NCBI RefSeq assembly: GCF_938045595.1
Contig: NZ_CALIBB010000052.1
Location: 1 to 5,056, forward strand
Length of the DNA stretch: 5,056 nucleotides
Direction of reading: 5' to 3'
From: an uncultured Campylobacter sp.
GTDB lineage: Bacteria > Campylobacterota > Campylobacteria > Campylobacterales > Campylobacteraceae
The translations under genes were made by a program, and so were the position numbers. Below are positions 4,478-5,056 of the stretch, piece after piece (position 1 is the stretch's first letter; every line of letters begins with the position of its first letter). A model generated the notes under the pieces. The model ran no database searches. It was not told where the DNA came from and worked only from the letters and a program-made list of their open reading frames with translations.

Positions 4478-5056
4478 TTATAGTTTTTTTGAGCGCGGAT
4501 TTAAGGGAACTCTTGCCTCTTTTGATTTTATCATCTTATAGCGCCTCTTTCTTATCTCTGCTTCGATAAATTTTATATCTTGCTGTGCGTATGGGAATGA
4601 GAGCGTAAAATTTTTGCTGCTTTGCCCGTCTTTTATTTTTAAAATCGGCATCTCGCCCTTCATCCCTTTTTCCATAAGGGCATTTTCTATATCGATCTTT
4701 GTGCTAAATTTAAACGATAAAAATCTCCACTCTTTCCTTACGGTGCGGCTGTCTATGATGACGCCCTTTTCAGATAACGGCAGTATGGCAATTAGCATCA
4801 TTGCAAGACCCATCACGATCACGAGTGCGGTCTCGCCGCCGCCTCTTTGCATATACCCGCCTACGCATAAAGGGTCGTTTGCATCAAAGCATGCAACTTT
4901 ACCTCCGCCTCTTGTTGTTTTTATCCAAGGCTCATCAAACGCCACCAACGAACCCCAGGATAAAAATAGCACGATAAGCATAGTTTTTGCTATGGGGCTA
5001 GGAGGTATGAGCCAGGCGCCATTTTGCACGGTTTTATAAGAAGCGCTGCTTTTAAA
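4478..5056 (-). CDS. Unrecognised two-helix membrane protein, 5' end outside window
   Basis: I do not recognise this family. The frame is open to the right edge. The first candidate start inside the window is a GTG at 5029, which has no Shine-Dalgarno sequence before it, so the true start may lie beyond 5056. From that GTG it gives 183 residues. Membrane helices lie near 13-31 and 67-85. The loop between them (32-66) carries Cys47 and Cys55 and two RGGG motifs; the basic residues elsewhere suggest the loop is periplasmic, where the cysteines could pair. Residues 86-175 read as alternating strands ending in an amphipathic helix (QQDIKFIEAEIRKRR), which resembles a bacterial PH-like domain, though this is a weak fold guess. 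The C-terminus is very basic. The stop at 4478 follows a run of seven A, and a -1 shift there would add 25 codons ending at 4407. Confidence 0.75.
   Translation of the reverse strand, partial: FKSSASYKTVQNGAWLIPPSPIAKTMLIVLFLSWGSLVAFDEPWIKTTRGGGKVACFDANDPLCVGGYMQRGGGETALVIVMGLAMMLIAILPLSEKGVIIDSRTVRKEWRFLSFKFSTKIDIENALMEKGMKGEMPILKIKDGQSSKNFTLSFPYAQQDIKFIEAEIRKRRYKMIKSKEARVPLNPRSKKL
4484..4490 (-). other. A AAA AAA heptamer in slippery phase before the stop codon
   Basis: In the zero frame the codons are TCA AAA AAA CTA TAA, so the seven A are phased exactly as an X XXY YYZ heptamer. A -1 slip gives TCA AAA AAA ACT ATA and opens a further 25 codons (TISLKGANERANIEIL, then KNDKEDAGD) to the TAA at 4409-4407. 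No clear stimulatory stem or pseudoknot is visible within the next few bases. An A-run length change, a sequencing undercall or chance are equally possible explanations. Confidence 0.4.

Noticed and set aside
4614..5039. Plus-strand open frame of 141 codons opposite the membrane-protein gene
   Set aside because: The composition is serine/proline-rich shadow sequence. The minus strand carries the coherent membrane helices and charged domain.

Overview
The window looks like a chromosomal segment of an epsilonproteobacterium, most likely one of the higher-GC oral Campylobacter species (C. gracilis, C. rectus, C. showae group). This is inferred from the heavy use of AAATTT/GAATTT words in both spacers and codons, the moderate GC content and the style of the proteins. 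It is not a database result. All five protein genes lie on the minus strand. They are separated by unusually long spacers of about 320-410 bp, except for a 142-bp gap between the first two.

Left to right: (1) 48-487, a pyrimidine-dimer DNA glycosylase (T4 endonuclease V-like family) broken by a one-base deficit in an A run after codon 27. (2) 630-1736, an intact PLP- and probably Zn-dependent enzyme of the D-threonine aldolase / D-serine dehydratase family with a strong AGGAGG ribosome binding site. (3) 1737-2148, a spacer with a perfect palindrome, a GC-capped inverted repeat and a degenerate 27-bp repeat array. (4) 2149-2862, a von Willebrand factor A protein with a complete MIDAS metal site and an N-terminal signal peptide. 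(5) 2863-3185, a spacer with a promoter-like region overlapping a direct repeat, and a second degenerate array of about 29 bp period. (6) 3186-4079, an intact ten-helix EamA/DMT exporter. (7) 4080-4477, a spacer with a 12-bp perfect tandem repeat and a longer degenerate duplication. (8) 4478-5056, an unrecognised two-helix membrane protein whose 5' end runs off the right edge. Its stop lies just after an A AAA AAA heptamer that is in the correct phase for -1 slippage into a further 25 codons.

The genes do not form an obvious pathway. They look like independent units, each with its own leader: TATAAT-like hexamers sit 31-40 nt upstream of the starts of genes 2, 4 and 6. I see no CRISPR array, defence island, phage module, transposase or RNA gene. 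The most notable signals are the two A-tract frame anomalies (one clear break, one possible slip site), the exported form of a VWA family I know mainly as cytosolic, and the periodic AAATTT-anchored repeats in the spacers.
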